A stretch of DNA of 64,000 bases from Nocardioides luti (GCF_014212315.1 NZ_JACKXE010000002.1:248001-312000), one strand, 5' to 3'. Shown: positions 1-8,219, counted from the first letter of the stretch. Numbers and translations: made by a program. Notes: generated from the sequence alone by a model not told the origin.

Positions 1-332
1 TGAGGGACCACTCGCATCCCTCGGTCCTGGCCGAGCGAGCTGACGAACACCCAGTCATCAGGCTTCATCCCAACCCGCTCCATCAACAGCTTCGGCAACG
101 TCACCTGCATCACCTCCGTCACCATCCGCGGTCGAACAGGGTCACGCCGCGCCGCGGCGCCGGGATCGTCCGGAGCCGGCACCGGCGTGAGCACAAGAGC
201 CCACCGCCGGTCATCAGCAAGGCCCACCGTGACCCATACCCTCGGCCTGATCCCCGACAGCACCGCCAGCTCCATCGGAAGTCCAACACGACGTTTCTCG
301 TTGACGCGCCGGGACACCTCCATAGTGTTCAT
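1..332 (-). CDS. AbrB/SpoVT-like regulator, C-terminus cut by window edge
   Basis: The reading frame is open from ATG 332 (alternative ATG 323) to the left edge, so the stop lies outside. The N-terminus (MEVSRRVNEKRRVGLPMEL) and a second segment near residues 75-110 (VTLPKLLMERVGMKPDDWV) both resemble swapped-hairpin AbrB/MazE DNA-binding folds, which suggests two such domains in one chain. No good Shine-Dalgarno precedes either ATG, so leaderless translation is possible. An inverted repeat overlaps the start and could be an autoregulatory operator. A plasmid or ICE transcriptional regulator is the likely role. The family call rests on motif resemblance only; an antitoxin-like protein is the alternative. 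Confidence 0.6.
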   Translation of the reverse strand, partial: MNTMEVSRRVNEKRRVGLPMELAVLSGIRPRVWVTVGLADDRRWALVLTPVPAPDDPGAAARRDPVRPRMVTEVMQVTLPKLLMERVGMKPDDWVFVSSLGQDRGMRVVP

Positions 333-341
333 ACTAACACT
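324..341. promoter_or_regulatory. Inverted repeat over the AbrB-like start
   Basis: AGTGTT - 6 bases - AACACT is a perfect 6-base-arm palindrome that includes the ATG at 332. Its place on the start region suggests autoregulation by the AbrB-like product. This is inference. Confidence 0.35.
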
Positions 342-424
342 ACGCGAGCCTGATGCTGAGGAGACACACTTCGGACAGGGATGGCTTTCACCTCTCACGA
401 TTCACCTCCGGTCGGCGCAGCTGC

Positions 425-598
425 TCACGCCTCGCCTCCCCACAGCAGGTCGAGGTCCGGATCGTGGATGACGTCGAGGCGCTTGTCGGGGGCGTAGGCC
501 GTGGGCTCAGGCACCACCAGGCGGCGCAGCTGGCGCTCTGTCGCGCTTAGCTGGGTGGCGTCTATCTGGTCGATCGGGTCTGTGTCGTCGTAGTTCAT
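425..598 (-). CDS. Small hypothetical protein, 57 aa
   Basis: An ATG at 598 follows a clear GAGGAGA ribosome site and gives an acidic 57-residue protein beginning MNYDDTDPIDQIDATQLSAT and ending WGGEA. It starts 10 bases after the stop of the DUF4192 gene, so it is the third gene of the ssb operon. Third codon positions are rich in G and C, as in its neighbours. No family recognised. Confidence 0.6.
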   Translation of the reverse strand: MNYDDTDPIDQIDATQLSATERQLRRLVVPEPTAYAPDKRLDVIHDPDLDLLWGGEA

Positions 599-608
599 CG
601 CGGTCTCC

Positions 609-1637
609 TCAGCGGCCCGGGGCCCGGCGGTCGGTGGTGGGCTGGGTGCGCGGCAGATCCCGCTGCTTCTCGGGAGGCTTGGGCACGAAGGACTCGTCGA
701 GCTCGCCGGCGAGGTCCCGCATCTGGGTCTGATACCGCTCCCACTCGCGAGGGTGGATCCCGTTCTGCAGGGCGGAGGCGACGACGGCGGCCATGGAGTA
801 GGGCCGGTCGGCGGGCACCTGGTCGAGTGCGCACCAGGCCTTGGCGCCGTCGCCGTGCAGCCAGCTGGCGAAGCCGAGCATGGAGGCCGGCGCCGCGCGG
901 ACCTCGTCAGGGGCGCGGCGGGTGAGGTCGTTCCAGATCGCCATGTGGGAGGTGTGGTTCTCCTTGGTCATGCCCTCCCACAGCGCGTCGCGGGTGCCGA
1001 TCTTCTCCAGCGCGAGGAGCATCCGTGCGCCGTCGACGTCGGAGAGCCGGTTGCCGTCGGTGTGGAACTGCTCGAGACGGTCCAGGGCCCAGTCCCGCTC
1101 CGCGGCCGGCGAGCTGGCCGCGGCTTCTGCTCGAGCTGCGGGGATCAGCTGGGCGATCGGCTCGCGGTCGCCGACCATGGAGGCGGCCAGCGAGGACCGG
1201 CTGGAGGCCGGTTGGGCGGCGCCGGACAGCACGGTCGTGGCCGCGATCCGCTCGGCGGTCGCCTGGGTCTGCAGCCCGGTGGTGCCGGTGTTGAACTCCC
1301 GCCACCGCTCCCCGTCGGAACACAGCCGGATCTGGGTGGTGATGCCAACGGTCTCGAGTCGGTTGGACAGGTGCTGGCTGGCCAGCTCGGCGCTGCGGCG
1401 GTCCCCGGTGAAGCAGAGGATGCCCAGCCGAGCTCCGGGGCGGGCGTGGCGGCCGTAGGGGCCGCTGATGGCGTCCCAGACCTCCTCGCGGGCGGTCGCG
1501 CTGGTCGGGAGGTCGACGCGGGTGATCGGGAGCCCGGGCCCGAACGGGACCAGGACGATCGACTCCTCGGGCTTGAAGCCGAGGACATGCGGGACGGCGG
1601 CGAGCAGCTCGTCCGGGGACTGAACGACGAGATCCAT
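609..1637 (-). CDS. DUF4192 family protein
   Basis: This 342-residue protein begins MDLVVQSPDELLAAVPHVLG and continues with the typical DUF4192 segment FKPEESIVLVPFG. DUF4192 proteins are actinobacterial, of unknown function, and about this length. The frame stays open upstream to 2093, but that stretch is the wrong frame of ssb. The start at 1637 is preceded by GGGAGGG and lies 17 bases after the ssb stop. Co-transcription with ssb suggests a role linked to element DNA maintenance or transfer; that part is inference. Confidence 0.85.
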   Translation of the reverse strand: MDLVVQSPDELLAAVPHVLGFKPEESIVLVPFGPGLPITRVDLPTSATAREEVWDAISGPYGRHARPGARLGILCFTGDRRSAELASQHLSNRLETVGITTQIRLCSDGERWREFNTGTTGLQTQATAERIAATTVLSGAAQPASSRSSLAASMVGDREPIAQLIPAARAEAAASSPAAERDWALDRLEQFHTDGNRLSDVDGARMLLALEKIGTRDALWEGMTKENHTSHMAIWNDLTRRAPDEVRAAPASMLGFASWLHGDGAKAWCALDQVPADRPYSMAAVVASALQNGIHPREWERYQTQMRDLAGELDESFVPKPPEKQRDLPRTQPTTDRRAPGR

Positions 1638-1654
1638 CGGAACCCTCCCCGCGG

Positions 1655-2044
1655 TCAGCTGGCCTGGGCCGGGCGGGCGGCGCGATCGATGCGCGCGGAG
1701 ACGTACTTGAGCGAGACGCCGACCTCGCCGAAGCGGCTGTCGACGACCACGACGTCCTTGGTGCGCTTCTCGCCGGTCTCCTTGTCCGGCCAGCTCTCGG
1801 TGCGCTCGAGGCCGTGGACGAAGATCGGGTCGCCGGATCCGCAGCTGTCGTGCACGTGGGTGGCGGCCGAGCCGAAGATATTGAAGTTGTGGGCAGTGGG
1901 CCCGTCGTTGACCCACTCCCCCTCGTCGTTCTGCACGCGCCGGTTGACCAGGACCCGGCAGCTGACGAACGGCTTGTTCTCGCGGGTGTAGAGCAGCTCG
2001 GGAGCCTCGGCCAGGTTGCCGGCGAAGGTGACGGTGGTGGACAT
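1655..2044 (-). CDS. ssb: Single-stranded DNA-binding protein
   Basis: The 129-residue product has an OB-fold SSB pattern: MSTTVTFAGNLAEAPELLYT, then VSCRVLVNRR and the central HNFNIFGSAA segment. It is shorter than chromosomal SSBs and lacks the acidic C-terminal DDDIPF-type tail, ending ARPAQAS. It is therefore more likely a plasmid-type SSB coating transferred single strands than a partner of the replisome. The ribosome site AGGAGG is strong. The gene is first in an operon with DUF4192 and a 57-residue protein and is preceded by a copy of the element-wide bipartite motif and by a long inverted repeat. Confidence 0.9.
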   Translation of the reverse strand: MSTTVTFAGNLAEAPELLYTRENKPFVSCRVLVNRRVQNDEGEWVNDGPTAHNFNIFGSAATHVHDSCGSGDPIFVHGLERTESWPDKETGEKRTKDVVVVDSRFGEVGVSLKYVSARIDRAARPAQAS

Positions 2045-2052
2045 GAGTTCCT

Positions 2053-2098
2053 CCTAGGTGACTGCGAGACGTCGGAATCGGTCCCGCAGTCACCTAGG
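2053..2098. promoter_or_regulatory. 14-base inverted repeat in the ssb leader
   Basis: CCTAGGTGACTGCG at 2053-2066 is repeated in perfect inverted orientation at 2085-2098, with 18 bases between. The distal arm contains the TAGGTGAC box of the upstream promoter motif. The proximal arm runs directly into the AGGAGG ribosome site, so the same half-site is both promoter box and translation-leader element. It could be an operator for a dimer or an mRNA hairpin masking the ribosome site. Confidence 0.6.
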
Positions 2099-2123
2099 TC
2101 CCGTCGGGCTCCCGCAGCGATCA
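2089..2123 (-). promoter_or_regulatory. Element-wide bipartite promoter motif, copy a (ssb operon)
   Basis: TGATCGC - 20 bases - TAGGTGAC, read on the minus strand, ends 44 bases before the ssb start. Same sequence and spacing as eight other copies in the window. Confidence 0.75.
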
Positions 2124-2291
2124 CCTGGGCCGAACTTGTTCGTTTCCGCTCGTGCTCGCGAAGGAGCTGCTCCTCAGGGCGCAGTGAGGGCGCAAAGAAG
2201 CGCCCCGACCGGCTCTCGGGTACCGGATCGGGGCGCTGAGAAGGACGCGAGAGGCAGGGATCGACACAACTGTGCCGGCCACCAGCTGGGC

Positions 2292-2747
2292 CTACCGTGC
2301 CGGCCGCCGCCGCGGCGGTCGGTTGCTGAGCTTCTGCGGTGGCGGAGGCAGGTCGTGGCCGAGCCGCCGGCGGGATTCCTCGCCCGCGGCGATCACCGCT
2401 TCCTGGGCGAACGCGGAGCGGGCGAGCATCCGGCCGAGCTCCTGGCGGTCGGCCACGAGCGCGTCTTCGACGGCCTCGATGGTGGAGGCCGGCAGGTCGT
2501 GCTTCTTGTTGAAGCTCTTGCGGGTCACGCTGACCAGGGCGGGATGCTTCTCGCTGGCGGCCGCGAGCTCGGCGCGCTGCTGGGGCGAGCGCCGGGCGTG
2601 CAGCTCGAGCGCCTGGGCGAGCCAGCCGACGAACGATCCGGGCGAGTCGGGGTCGGTGTCCAGGTCGGCGACGTAGGCCGATCGGGCGAGGTCCCACACG
2701 CCGGGCTTCCAGTAGATGCCGACCGGGGTCGTGGTCTGGCTCCTCAT
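2292..2747 (-). CDS. Hypothetical protein, 151 aa, element maintenance
   Basis: A start at ATG 2747 (MRSQTTTPVGIYWKPGVWDL) is preceded by GGGGAG; the frame extends upstream to a GTG at 2783, which is less convincing. The N-terminal half (RSAYVADLDTDPDSPGSFVG, then a long helix to about residue 80) looks like a small DNA-binding or partition accessory protein. The tail is basic and proline-rich, ending RPPRRRPAR. It is divergent from the ParB-like gene, with an inverted repeat in the shared upstream region. The partition link is inferred from context; no family is firmly recognised. Confidence 0.6.
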   Translation of the reverse strand: MRSQTTTPVGIYWKPGVWDLARSAYVADLDTDPDSPGSFVGWLAQALELHARRSPQQRAELAAASEKHPALVSVTRKSFNKKHDLPASTIEAVEDALVADRQELGRMLARSAFAQEAVIAAGEESRRRLGHDLPPPPQKLSNRPPRRRPAR

Positions 2748-3053
2748 GCCGCCACTCCCCTGGCCCAGCGCCAGCTGCAGCACCTGGCGCTAACACCAAC
2801 GCCGCTGCATTCCCGGGCGGGGCCGTGTGCAGCCGTTCCCACTCTCGCTCGATTCCTTCCGTCCAGACAGCTACGAGGGTGCAGCTGCGCCGCGTCGCCG
2901 CAGCGGAGTCCGCCTCCGTAGGAGCGGGGTGTTCCCCACCCTCCGGACGTGCCCACCTTTCCACAGGTTCGCGCTGTGAGCCGGTAGGCGTCGGCCCCGT
3001 TGGGAGACTTGGTCCTGTCAGTTCTTTCTATTCTACTCACGGAGGACAGCCGC
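2748..3053. other. Divergent intergenic region with operator-like repeat
   Basis: This region separates the minus-strand 151-residue gene from the ParB-like gene. AGCGCCAG at 2767-2774 and CTGGCGCT at 2784-2791 form a perfect 8-base inverted repeat about 20 bases before the minus-strand start. GTTCTTTCTATTC at 3021-3033 lies just before the ParB ribosome site GGAGG (3041-3045). The same 13-mer recurs at 8385-8397. No gene seen inside. Confidence 0.4.
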
Positions 3054-4649
3054 ATGACCGACACCATCCAGACCGACGCCGTCACCACCACTGAGGGCAC
3101 CGACGCCGCCCCGGCTGAGGAGTTCCTGCACCTGGACCCCGCCGACATCATCATCGGCACCAACGTCCGCACCGACCTGCGACCCGACCACAAGGAGTTC
3201 CGCAAGTCGATCAAGGAGCGCGGCGTCATCGAGGCCGTCACGGTCTACCGCAACGATAACGGCCAGTACGTCCTGCTGCGCGGCCAGCGCCGCACCGTGA
3301 CCGCCGCCGACGTCGGCACCCCGACCGGCCTCATCCCGGCGCGGGTCGTCCCCCAGCCCGCCGAGACCGACCGGATCGGTGACCAGATGGTCGAGAACAT
3401 CCACCGAGCCGGGATGCGCGAGACCGAGATCGTCGCGGGCGTGGAGCAGCTGGCCCTGCTCGGCGTGAGCGCAGCGCAGATCGCCAAGCGCACCAGCATC
3501 GACCGCCCGACCGTGAACGCCGCCCTGGCGGTCACCAAGGCCGACCAGACCCGCAACCGGCTCGACTCCGGCGATCTGACCTTGGAGGAGGCCGCGATCT
3601 TCGCCGAGTTCGAGCACGACCCCGAGGCCGTGGAGCGCCTGGAGTACGCCAAGCGCTTCCGCCGCTCCCTGACGCACGAGGCACAACAGCTGCGTGACGA
3701 GGTCGCCGAGCGCGAGGCCGACGCCGCCGAGGTCGAGCGGCTGCGCGGCGAGGGCCTGCCGGTACTGACCGCCGAAGAGGTCGCGGCGGCTGACGAGGTG
3801 CTGCGCATCGAGCGTCTGCTCAACGCCGAGGGCGAGCCGGTGCCGGAGGAGGAGTGGCCCAGCGTCCCGGGCGCTCGCGTCCACGTCGTCAAGGAGTGGG
3901 TCTACCCCGAGGACGAGTACGACGAGAGCGAGGACGACACCGACGACGAGGCCGACGACGAGGCCGACGACTACGAGCCCGCCGAGCCCTACCAGCAGTA
4001 CGTGCCGGTGTGGGTCGTTACCGACCTCGACGCCTCCGGCCTGCGGCGTCGTGGCGGCGTCAGTGGCGGCGCGAGCAGCGGCAGCACCGCCGACGAGGAC
4101 GCGGGCGAGAGCGAGGAGGAGGCCGAGGCCCGCCGCGAGGAGCGCCGCCGTGTGATCGCCTACAACAAGGCGTGGGCCAGTGCGGAGACGGTGCGCCGCG
4201 AGTGGCTGGCCGGGTTCGTCGCTCGCAAGACGGCCCCGGAAGGAGCCGAAGCCCTGATCTGCGAGGCGGTCGTCACCGGCCACCACTCGCTGAGCAAGGC
4301 CATGGACCACCGGCACCCGATGCTGTTCACGCTGCTCGGCATCCCGGCCCCGACCGGCTACTACGGCGCAGGCCAGGACGAGTGCCGCAAGATCACCACC
4401 AAGGCGACCACTCCGAAGGCCGCGACCATGACCACGCTCGCCGCCGTCGTCGCCGCATGGGAGGCGACCACCGGCAAGCACTCCTGGCGCAACCCGAGCG
4501 CGTGGGACGCCCGCGTGCTCGGCGCGCTCGTGGAGTGGGGTTACCAGCCCAGCGAGGTCGAGTGCATCCTGCTCGGCGAGGAGCCCGAGCCGGACGCCGA
4601 CACGGAGGGCGAGGCCAACGCCGACGAGGCCAGCGACAGCGCCGCCTGA
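3054..4649 (+). CDS. ParB-like partition/nuclease-domain protein
   Basis: The 531-residue product carries a ParB N-terminal domain at about residues 30-110: VRTDLRPDHKEFRKSIKERG, then VLLRGQRRTVTAA and DQMVENIHRAGM. A helix-turn-helix follows (VSAAQIAKRTSIDRPTVNAA, about 140-160). A very acidic stretch lies near 298-325 and a poorly recognised C-terminal domain fills 370-510. ParB proteins bind centromere-like sites for segregation or act as plasmid transcription factors. No ParA adjoins it; ParA/MinD-like ATPases are at 29.5 and 45.3 kb but belong to the secretion and pilus loci. The start at 3054 has a GGAGG site nine bases upstream. Confidence 0.85.
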   Translation: MTDTIQTDAVTTTEGTDAAPAEEFLHLDPADIIIGTNVRTDLRPDHKEFRKSIKERGVIEAVTVYRNDNGQYVLLRGQRRTVTAADVGTPTGLIPARVVPQPAETDRIGDQMVENIHRAGMRETEIVAGVEQLALLGVSAAQIAKRTSIDRPTVNAALAVTKADQTRNRLDSGDLTLEEAAIFAEFEHDPEAVERLEYAKRFRRSLTHEAQQLRDEVAEREADAAEVERLRGEGLPVLTAEEVAAADEVLRIERLLNAEGEPVPEEEWPSVPGARVHVVKEWVYPEDEYDESEDDTDDEADDEADDYEPAEPYQQYVPVWVVTDLDASGLRRRGGVSGGASSGSTADEDAGESEEEAEARREERRRVIAYNKAWASAETVRREWLAGFVARKTAPEGAEALICEAVVTGHHSLSKAMDHRHPMLFTLLGIPAPTGYYGAGQDECRKITTKATTPKAATMTTLAAVVAAWEATTGKHSWRNPSAWDARVLGALVEWGYQPSEVECILLGEEPEPDADTEGEANADEASDSAA

Positions 4650-4676
4650 CGCGTCGCCCCTCCCCCACCCGAGGCC

Positions 4677-4696
4677 GGTTCTCCCTGTGGAGAACC
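4677..4696. promoter_or_regulatory. GGTTCTCC inverted repeat after parB-like gene
   Basis: GGTTCTCC - 4 bases - GGAGAACC. The same 8-base arms recur with a 3-base loop at 47061-47079. It lacks a T-run, so an operator is as likely as a terminator. The DUF932 start is 69 bases downstream. Confidence 0.45.
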
Positions 4697-4764
4697 GCCC
4701 TCAGTGGAATAGAAACCATAGAATGAACTCAGTTCGTTTGATCCGCTACCCGGGAGGACCCCGC

Positions 4765-5769
4765 ATGTCACACGAGATCGAGACCCACGGCACGCACGCT
4801 GCCGCCGTCTTCGCCCGCAAGGACGCCTGGCACCGGCTGGGCACAACCGTCCGCGACCGCGCATTCTCCGCCGAGGAGGCCATGACGCTCGGCCACCTGG
4901 GCGGCTGGGAGGTGCGCAAGTTGCCGCTCACCACCGCCGAGGTCAGCGAGGGCGGCGTCACGCCGATCGAGGTCCCCGGGTTCGCCACGGTGCGCACTAC
5001 CCCGTTCACCGGCCAGCCCGAGGCGCTCGGCGTCGTTGGCGGCGGCTACACCCCACTGCAGAACGAGGACCACGCCGAGTTCCTGAACCTGCTGGCCGAC
5101 GAGTCCGGCGCGATCTTCGACACAGCCGGGTCGCTACGCGGCGGGCGGCAGGTGTTCATCACCATGCAGCTGCCGAACTCACTCACGGTCGGCGGCACCG
5201 ACCGCGTCGACCTCAACATCGCCGCGCTCAACAGCCACGACGGCACCAGCGCGTTCCGCATCCTCGTCACCCCGGTCCGCGTCGTCTGCGCGAACACCCA
5301 GAGCGCGGCCCTGAGCAACCACGAGTCGTCGTTCTCGATCCGCCACACGCGCAACGCCAAGGCCGCCGTCCAGGCCGCCCGCGACGCGCTCGGGCTGACC
5401 GTCACCTACGTCGACGCGTTCCAGGTCGAGGCCGAGCGGCTGATCCAGCAGACCATGACCGACGCCACGTTCGACGCCCTGATCGACGCCACGTTCGGCA
5501 AGGCCGAGGGCAACGCCACCAACCGGGTCCGCGAGACCGAGCGCCGCCGCCGCTCCCGGCTGCACTGGCTGTTCGCCGACGCCGACACCCAGGCCGGCAT
5601 CCGCGACACCGCGTGGGCCGGCTACCAGGCCTTCGCGGAGTACGTCGACCACTACGCCCCCGTCCGAGCTAAGGGCGACGAGGCCACCGCCCGCGCCACG
5701 CGAGTGCTCACCAGCGACGACCCCGACCGGATCAAGCGCCGCGCCTGGACCGCGCTCGCCCCGGCCTGA
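4765..5769 (+). CDS. DUF932 phage/plasmid-like protein
   Basis: The 334-residue protein starts MSHEIETHGTHAAAVFARKD and contains AWHRLGTTV, followed by the conserved core VVGGGYTPLQNEDHAEFLNL and RVVCANTQSAAL. This matches the DUF932 / TIGR03299 phage- and plasmid-like family at its usual length. Function is unknown; it is frequently found beside plasmid replication and transfer genes. ATG 4765 is preceded by GGGAGG. A run of four small genes follows. A TAGAAT-type -10 sequence at 4720-4725 suggests its own promoter. Confidence 0.85.
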   Translation: MSHEIETHGTHAAAVFARKDAWHRLGTTVRDRAFSAEEAMTLGHLGGWEVRKLPLTTAEVSEGGVTPIEVPGFATVRTTPFTGQPEALGVVGGGYTPLQNEDHAEFLNLLADESGAIFDTAGSLRGGRQVFITMQLPNSLTVGGTDRVDLNIAALNSHDGTSAFRILVTPVRVVCANTQSAALSNHESSFSIRHTRNAKAAVQAARDALGLTVTYVDAFQVEAERLIQQTMTDATFDALIDATFGKAEGNATNRVRETERRRRSRLHWLFADADTQAGIRDTAWAGYQAFAEYVDHYAPVRAKGDEATARATRVLTSDDPDRIKRRAWTALAPA

Positions 5770-5846
5770 CCATCCGCGCCAGTTCTTCCGGTGGCGGGCT
5801 GAGACCCCGAGTCCGGCCCGCCACCGGCCCAACCGAAGGAGGAGCC

Positions 5847-6302
5847 ATGACCGAAACCACCGCCCTCGATACCGAGCAAGTCCGCGCATGGGAACTCCGG
5901 CCCACCGACACCCTGGTCGACCCCACAACCGGCGTCGCGTTCCCCATCACCACCGTCTCCGTGGATGAGCCCGGCCGCGCGGGACGCAGGGTCCACATCA
6001 CCGCCCTGGTCCTCGGCGCCCGCATCCTGCCGCTCAACCAGTTCGTCACCATCGCGAAGCGGGACAACACCCCGACTTCCCCTGCCGCCGACGTCGAGGC
6101 CAGCGCCGCCAAGGACCGGCACACCCTCAGCGAGACGGCCTGCGACCTGATCGTCATCGAGCACCGGCTGCGCGACGTGCGCCGCTGGACCCCCGAGACC
6201 GCCAGCGCCCACCTGGACGCGGCCCTGTCCAGCGTCGCCACGGCGCTGGACGCCCTGCACGCCGAGTACGCCCACCGCACCACCACCGAACAGGAGCAGT
6301 GA
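5847..6302 (+). CDS. Hypothetical protein, 151 aa
   Basis: An ATG with a strong GGAGGAG site begins MTETTALDTEQVRAWELRPT. The first 75 residues contain several beta-strand-like segments (DTLVDPTTGVAFPITTVSV) and the second half is helical. Its TGA overlaps the next ATG (TGATG), so translation is coupled. Family not recognised. It belongs to a four-gene operon of small proteins behind DUF932. Confidence 0.7.
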   Translation: MTETTALDTEQVRAWELRPTDTLVDPTTGVAFPITTVSVDEPGRAGRRVHITALVLGARILPLNQFVTIAKRDNTPTSPAADVEASAAKDRHTLSETACDLIVIEHRLRDVRRWTPETASAHLDAALSSVATALDALHAEYAHRTTTEQEQ

Positions 6303-6607
6303 TGTCCAAGCAGACCCAGCCGGAGCCGACCGGCACCGTGATCAGCGAGCGCGACCAGCGCCGCATCCTCGCCGCCATGACGCGGATGCCGTACGCGGCC
6401 AGCAGCCGCGTCCCGAAGCCGTGGACGGCGCTGCGCGAGACCGTCACCGCCGATGCCGTCTTGGCGTTCCTCGACGGCCTCGCCGAGGTCCTGACCGAGG
6501 TCGCCGCAGAGAGCGACACGCACCGCCGCCGCCTGTTCTCCCTCGAGGCCGACATCGAGGCGTTCCGCCGCCTCATCGGCACCGCGCCCGCCGAGGTGAC
6601 CCCGTGA
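6302..6607 (+). CDS. Hypothetical protein, 101 aa
   Basis: Starts at the ATG overlapping the previous stop (MSKQTQPEPTGTVISERDQR) and ends in a GTGA overlap with the next gene. Mostly helical, with an RHRR-type charged segment near residue 75. No family recognised; the coupled overlaps and G/C third positions support it as real. Confidence 0.65.
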   Translation: MSKQTQPEPTGTVISERDQRRILAAMTRMPYAASSRVPKPWTALRETVTADAVLAFLDGLAEVLTEVAAESDTHRRRLFSLEADIEAFRRLIGTAPAEVTP

Positions 6608-6849
6608 GCGCGCACATCGAGTGGCTGGCCGCCCGCGAGACCAGCGTCCAGGTGTTCACACCCGGCGACGACTGGATCGGCGCCGGGGAGCACCGCCAGC
6701 CCGTCCTGACCCTCGCCGGTGACGAAGTGGTCGCGATCCAGGGCACGCCCGCCGAGTTGCGCGCACTGGCCGCCCGGATCACCGCCGTGGCCACCGCCGC
6801 GTCCGGTCGGCTCGACCTGGCCGCCGCACGAGAGGACCAGCCCGCATGA
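6604..6849 (+). CDS. Hypothetical protein, 81 aa
   Basis: GTG start within GTGA, overlapping the previous stop; begins MSAHIEWLAARETSVQVFTP. A short beta-rich N-terminus is followed by a helical segment (AELRALAARITAVATAASGR). It ends in an ATGA overlap with the next gene. No family recognised. Confidence 0.65.
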   Translation: MSAHIEWLAARETSVQVFTPGDDWIGAGEHRQPVLTLAGDEVVAIQGTPAELRALAARITAVATAASGRLDLAAAREDQPA

Positions 6850-7196
6850 GCGACGACGCCAGCCTCCGCGCCCTGGAGGAGCGCGCGACCCCCGGCCCCT
6901 GGACTCCGGACGGCGACAAGATCCGTGCCACCGCCGCCGACGCCCTGATCCCGGACAACATCCTCGCGGCCTACTACACCGGCCACCGTCACCGGCTCGG
7001 CCTCGAGACCACCGGCCACGCCGCCGACGTGGAGTTCATGGCCGCTGCCCGCACCGCGCTGCCTGACCGGCTCGACCGGCTCGACCGCATTCGCGCTCTT
7101 CACGCCAAGTGGGGCGAGCAGTCGCCCGAGGACGCGGACGGCTACCTCGACCTGTGGGAGACGCTCGGTCGGCTCCTAGACGGCGAGCCCGGCTGA
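6846..7196 (+). CDS. Phage/plasmid-type hypothetical protein (LRALEERATPGPWT signature)
   Basis: The 116-residue product starts MSDDASLRALEERATPGPWT. An L-x-ALEE-ATPGPW opening recurs in many small actinophage and phage-like (Ead/Ea22-type) proteins of unknown function. The remainder is helical, with DADGYLDLWETLGRLL near the end. Last gene of the DUF932 small-protein operon; a hairpin follows 13 bases after its stop. Confidence 0.65.
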   Translation: MSDDASLRALEERATPGPWTPDGDKIRATAADALIPDNILAAYYTGHRHRLGLETTGHAADVEFMAAARTALPDRLDRLDRIRALHAKWGEQSPEDADGYLDLWETLGRLLDGEPG

Positions 7197-7209
7197 CCAA
7201 CAACCGCAA

Positions 7210-7239
7210 GGCCGCCCGTGCCATCGGTGCGGGGCGGCC
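7210..7239. terminator. Hairpin between convergent genes
   Basis: GGCCGCCC - 14-base loop - GGGCGGCC lies between the plus-strand operon ending at 7196 and the minus-strand HNH gene ending at 7256. The stem is GC-rich without a clear T-run, as is common in actinomycetes. It could serve both strands. Confidence 0.5.
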
Positions 7240-7255
7240 CTCTGCGTCCGGCTGG

Positions 7256-7783
7256 TCACCACAGGGTCAGTTGCTCGCCCAGCAGCTCCTGGAGCCGCGT
7301 GAGGTCGTCGGCTACGAGCTGCGGGTCCTCACGCGCCAGGTCACGCAGTTCCCGAGCCCGCCGACGCGGCCCGCGCGGGTCGGCCAGCGGGCTGTACGGC
7401 AGTCGCCGTTGGACGGCCCACTCCTGCCGGTTCTTGCGCGCCGTCGAGACCACGACGTGTTCCGGCGCGATCCGCTGGCACAGCGGGTTGTGACAGCGGT
7501 GCCCGAGCAGCCGCGCCTCCGCGAGCGCGTCCACACCGTGCATCACCGCGTACGCGAACCGGTGGGCGATGATCACCCGACCCGGCGCGTACCAGAACCG
7601 GCCATGGCCACCGCCGTCGGTGCGCTCCCGCTCGGACCGACCCGAGACCGCCCCGGTCCACCACAGGCACTCACTGCCCGGCACCGTGGCCACCTTCGCC
7701 CGGTAGCGCGTGAGCACCGCCGGGTCTGTGAGCGCCGCCGCGACCGCCGCGAGGCCGGCGTCATCGAGCCGCCGAGCCGGCAC
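7256..7783 (-). CDS. HNH endonuclease, homing-type
   Basis: The 175-residue protein contains ECLWWTGAVSG, GRFWYAPGRVIIAHRFAYAV and then LLGHRCHNPLCQRIAPEHV with STARKNRQEW. This order (CLxWTG, AHR-AY, GHxCxNPxC, H, N) is the HNH_3 / phage homing-nuclease pattern. The usual metal-binding His and Cys positions are present. The start is a GTG (7783) with a GGGGGAG site, overlapping the end of the upstream gene by 23 bases. Likely DNA nuclease; a transfer or defence role is unknown. Confidence 0.75.
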   Translation of the reverse strand: MPARRLDDAGLAAVAAALTDPAVLTRYRAKVATVPGSECLWWTGAVSGRSERERTDGGGHGRFWYAPGRVIIAHRFAYAVMHGVDALAEARLLGHRCHNPLCQRIAPEHVVVSTARKNRQEWAVQRRLPYSPLADPRGPRRRARELRDLAREDPQLVADDLTRLQELLGEQLTLW

Positions 7784-8150
7784 CCGCTCCCCCGCTCTCG
7801 GCCGCCGCGTCGGGCTCCCCCTCGGCGGCCGGGCCGCCCTCGGTCTCCGCGCTGCCGGCCGGTGCGGCCAGCCGCCGCAGCCGCGTCGCCTCCCGCACGG
7901 TGATCGTCTCGCCGCACCACTCGACCGCCTCGCCCAGGGACAGCCCCTCGACCTCGGTCAACTCCCGCAGCGCATCCCCAGCGCGCTTCTCGGTCTCGGC
8001 CACCGCCGCGTCCCGCTGGCCGATCGCCACCATGACCTGTTCGGCCAGGTCGACCACCCGGCGCTCGCGCTCCTCACGCTCGCGCCGCCTCTTGTCGGCC
8101 ATCTCCCGCGCCGTACGCCGCGCCTGCTGCTTGATCGTCTGCTGACTCAT
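7761..8150 (-). CDS. Hypothetical coiled-coil protein, 129 aa
   Basis: Starts MSQQTIKQQARRTAREMADK; about the first 60 residues form one very charged helix (RRREREERERRVVDLAEQVM). A short folded segment follows (LSLGEAVEWCGETITVREAT), then an Ala/Gly/Glu-rich tail. It is divergent from the relaxase and driven by motif copy b. That position, next to the relaxase, is where conjugation auxiliary (relaxosome) proteins usually sit, so a relaxosome role is possible but unproven. Confidence 0.65.
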   Translation of the reverse strand: MSQQTIKQQARRTAREMADKRRREREERERRVVDLAEQVMVAIGQRDAAVAETEKRAGDALRELTEVEGLSLGEAVEWCGETITVREATRLRRLAAPAGSAETEGGPAAEGEPDAAAESGGAGAGSAAR

Positions 8151-8184
8151 CGGTCCTCACTCCGTGTCGACATGGACTCTGACA

Positions 8185-8219
8185 GTCACCTACGACAAAT
8201 CCCGGTCCCCGTGCGATCA
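8185..8219 (-). promoter_or_regulatory. Element-wide bipartite promoter motif, copy b
   Basis: TGATCGC - 20 bases - TAGGTGAC on the minus strand, 34 bases before the 129-residue gene. Back to back with copy c. Confidence 0.75.

Noticed and set aside
3033..4481. Long minus-strand frame opposite the ParB-like gene
   Set aside because: Leucine/Gly/Val-rich antisense of the acidic ParB sequence; no ribosome site.
7256..7783. HNH gene as part of a group I intron
   Set aside because: It is a free-standing gene in an operon; no interrupted host gene or intron structure is visible around it.
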